The position numbers were made by a program, and so were the translations under genes. A stretch of 64,000 nucleotides of DNA, taken from Chloranthus sessilifolius (taxonomy: Eukaryota; Streptophyta; Magnoliopsida; Chloranthales; Chloranthaceae). Below the pieces are notes generated by a model. The model was not told where the DNA came from. It made no database searches and saw nothing but the letters and a program-made list of their open reading frames with translations. Positions 61,414 to 64,000 of this stretch are shown piece by piece. The stretch covers positions 9,824,088-9,888,087 of the forward strand of contig CM037593.1 in assembly GCA_021018995.1 (NCBI GenBank), written 5' to 3'. Positions within the stretch are counted from its first letter, which is position 1. Each line of letters starts with the position of its first letter.

Positions 61414-64000
61414 TTTTTATAAAACAAAAGAAAAATAATGAAAAACGTCATGATTGACCTAGTTCAGAACGGATGGCCATCCTTTAAAGTTTTGTAAAAA
61501 CATTGACTTTCAAGATTTCGATGTAACACACATTCTCCCAAGTTCAATAACAATCTTAATGTCGGATCATGAATGTCAATAATGTATTATTTCTTCAAAT
61601 CTCATTATGACAGTTTCATGGTCAAGACACTAATATCATCAATAAATTGGAGAGCTCATTTTGGTTTTAGTGATACCAGGAAATATACACTTTAATGCAA
61701 CTTCTTGTGTATATCCCCTCATTCGTCTTGCTTCATATCCTAAGGTAAGTTGTCCTGATATATTACGGTATACGCCATGTGAAAATCATCACCCACCTAT
61801 CAGGACAAAAACTATACAAACCGTGGTACCTAATCACGATAGCTCAAGCAACCTTATTTGAGCACTTATGCTCCCAGGCAATAACATTGCATATGCACAA
61901 ATCATCATAATAATGATTATGGTACCAAAATAAATGCATTAATAAAGTATAATATTTTGCAATAAAAGTATCATAAAGGAAGATAAAGCATTGTGGAAAT
62001 AGAAGCTCTCACTCAAATAAAGTCCTCAAAAGACTCTAATATCCTCAATCTGGTCACCTCAATTTAATTGAATATACTCATCATTAGTGAATTTGATGTT
62101 GTCCTTTATTCCTGACTCTCACTGAATGTCTCATTTTCAAGAAAGTTGATATAATTAGTTTCAACGGCTGTAATTAAAATAAATTATTTACTAGAGAACC
62201 ATATCCAACACTAATAGAAACTAAAGTAATAGTCAAACTATTACCTAGAGGAGTAAAACTATAAATCACTCTAATAAGTCTAACATTAGTAATAAAACAT
62301 GTCCTCAATAAATAGAATTTGTCCACAATTTCTCCTCATTGCCAAATAATAGCTTTTCATTCAACCTGGGGCTCCTTTTGCTGATTAGTCCTTCCTTGCT
62401 GCTTCTTCTTCATAATATTTTTCCATAAGTAATAATCTTTCTTGATATGACCTTTCTTCTTGCAGAAGTGACAGCCATCATCATCGTTGACCTTAACTGA
62501 TTTGAGCTTGGAGTCTTTCTTAATTCCTTTACCATTGTGAAAGTTTTGGTTCTGACCCTTGTTCTTGAAATTCTTCTTGTAAGCTGGCTTATAAGCCGGA
62601 TTATAGGGAGGATTGTGGCCAAAATTAGCAGACTCAACTTTGTTTCCACAAAGCCTCTCTTCTTCGATTACGCACATGAAGATCAATTGACTCAAGTCCC
62701 ATTTATCCTTCTGAGCGTTGTAATTGACTTTAAAGGTATCAAATTGCTTAGGAAGAAAAGCAACAGCTAGATGCACTACGGCATCTTCTTCGATTGTAAT
62801 TCCTTGTTCTTTAAGTTTCATAGCCAACATGGACATTTTAAGAATAAATTCTCGCACACTCCCGTTTCCATCATATCGCATATTGACCAATTGCACTACG
62901 TAGCCATACTGTAAGGACTTTACTGTTCCAACGAACTGGTCTTGGATGATCTTCAACAATTCTTTGGCTGTTTTGGTAGTTTTAATACTACCTCTAATGG
63001 GTTCAGTAATAGAAGCGCGTATGATCATCATTGTCATACGATTTGCCTTATCCCAACGAGCGTATTGTGTCTTCTAAATTTCAGTGGCATTGGACGGTAA
63101 AATTGGCTTGTCCTCCGAGAGAACAAAGTCATAGTCCATATATCCAAGGGTTAAATCAAGACCCATTCGCCAGGTGTTATAATTGGTGCCATTAAATTTT
63201 TCAATACTAGTCATCTGTTAGTGTAAGACTGATCTGTCCATAGCCGATATGATAAATAATGACTATCGGCACATTATTCAATTAGAATTTTATAAAATAA
63301 AAATTTATACCCGGGGTCGAGGTTGAAATAATCAGAGTGTAAACAAGCATGTGCAAAGGAACATTCACTCTGAGGGAGAGACTTCACTCATTGTCTCAGC
63401 ATCACCTTTGGGCAGAAGCTTTGACTTATCGTAAGTCTCCCTAAGTTGTGTTTAGGAACACACATAGACCTAGTCAAATGTATTTTCGGTTTGATTGAAG
63501 CTATCCATCAGCTTAGGCCAGAAGTATCGCTCTTCTCTCACCTAGACACACATGACTATTCTACTCATTCTATCTATATGAATTTTTAAAATCAGCTTTG
63601 ATAAGAAATAGTAGTTCACATAGACGAATGCACATGCAATCTTAATGAAATTGGATTTCAAAATTTAAGGATAACATGTCCTCCATAGATCGGTCACCTT
63701 TGGGCAGACTACAAAACTACTTTGGCTACGCATCCCGAAACGATTGTTTTACCATTCTACCTAAACCCCTTTGTAGATAGAACTAAAGCTCTTAGGCATT
63801 CTATCATGTCATTAGTTCAATATTTCATACCCTAAATACGTTCACATACCAAGTTTAGGAAAAAAAGAGTCATAAAGTGAAGATGCACATGCAGTAACTA
63901 TGAATAATGACATGATAGTATAAGAGTATTCATACAGAATATTCAAAAGGGGTCAAAAAAAAATTATTTGTAAAATAAAACAAATTTATGACCTTTAAGT
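60842..64000 (-). mobile_element. Copia-type gag-only LTR element (3' part in window)
   Basis: Minus-sense element: 3' LTR at 61348-60842 (507 bp, TGTTGGGTATTTGTG to GATCTAACA), preceded by the polypurine tract AAGTGGGAGAT. Upstream is about 1 kb without coding, then gag (63214-62357), then leader to the window edge; the 5' LTR would lie outside. No pol region is present between gag and the 3' LTR, so it looks like a non-autonomous derivative. A (TA)n run sits at about 61382-61407. Confidence 0.8.
62357..63214 (-). mobile_element. Copia-type gag fossil of the element above
   Basis: Gag of the Ty1/Copia type (UBN2 family): FNGTNYNTWRMGLDLTLGYM at the start, LVNMRYDGNGSVREFILKMS in the middle, and a zinc-knuckle region (CHFCKKKGHIKKD) near the end. 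Nearly whole, with about one or two breaks. Confidence 0.85.

Noticed and set aside
1-64000. tRNA, rRNA, CRISPR, viral or bacterial gene clusters
   Set aside because: None seen on either strand; the window is explained by one host gene, transposons and repeats.

Overview
This is plant nuclear DNA, almost certainly from a flowering plant with a large, transposon-filled genome. It is AT-rich, introns have plant-type GT/AG borders, LTR elements carry the plant primer-binding motif TGGTATCAGAGC, and many small hAT elements start with TAGGGCTGTCA. No bacterial operons, rRNA, tRNA or CRISPR were seen. I cannot name the species.

The one clear host gene is on the minus strand: ARL8, an ADP-ribosylation-factor-like small GTPase. 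Five exons were found at 58705-58624, 58534-58502, 58327-58206, 31062-30901 and 30624-30507. They join in phase to give all but the first 12 or so residues (exon 1 lies past the right edge). One intron, 58205 to 31063, is 27,143 bp long, so nearly everything from 31 to 58 kb is intron. It is packed with a 1.7-kb foldback, Gypsy fossils, a decayed LINE, hAT elements and several tandem arrays.

Region 2-18 kb looks like one large Mutator-like (MULE) element carrying extra genes: a mudrA-type transposase (+), a DUF1985/Ulp1-type peptidase gene (+), then facing it a double GRF zinc-finger gene (-) and a second DUF1985/Ulp1 gene (-). All are decayed. The introns and gaps hold unusual repeats, above all an array built on the palindrome CTGATATCAG.

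Region 18.5-30 kb is intergenic: a 5'-truncated retroposon tail, a minisatellite, hAT elements with recognisable 8-bp target duplications, a Gypsy LTR with integrase remnants, a MITE and an LTR with its primer site. Right of ARL8 exon 2 (58.7-64 kb) is ARL8 intron 1, with a TRIM, a duplicated LTR-leader block and a gag-only Copia-type element.

Best leads: the 27-kb ARL8 intron, the transposase/two-Ulp1/GRF element, the 1.7-kb intronic hairpin and the palindromic arrays. LTR elements are described only as fossils.
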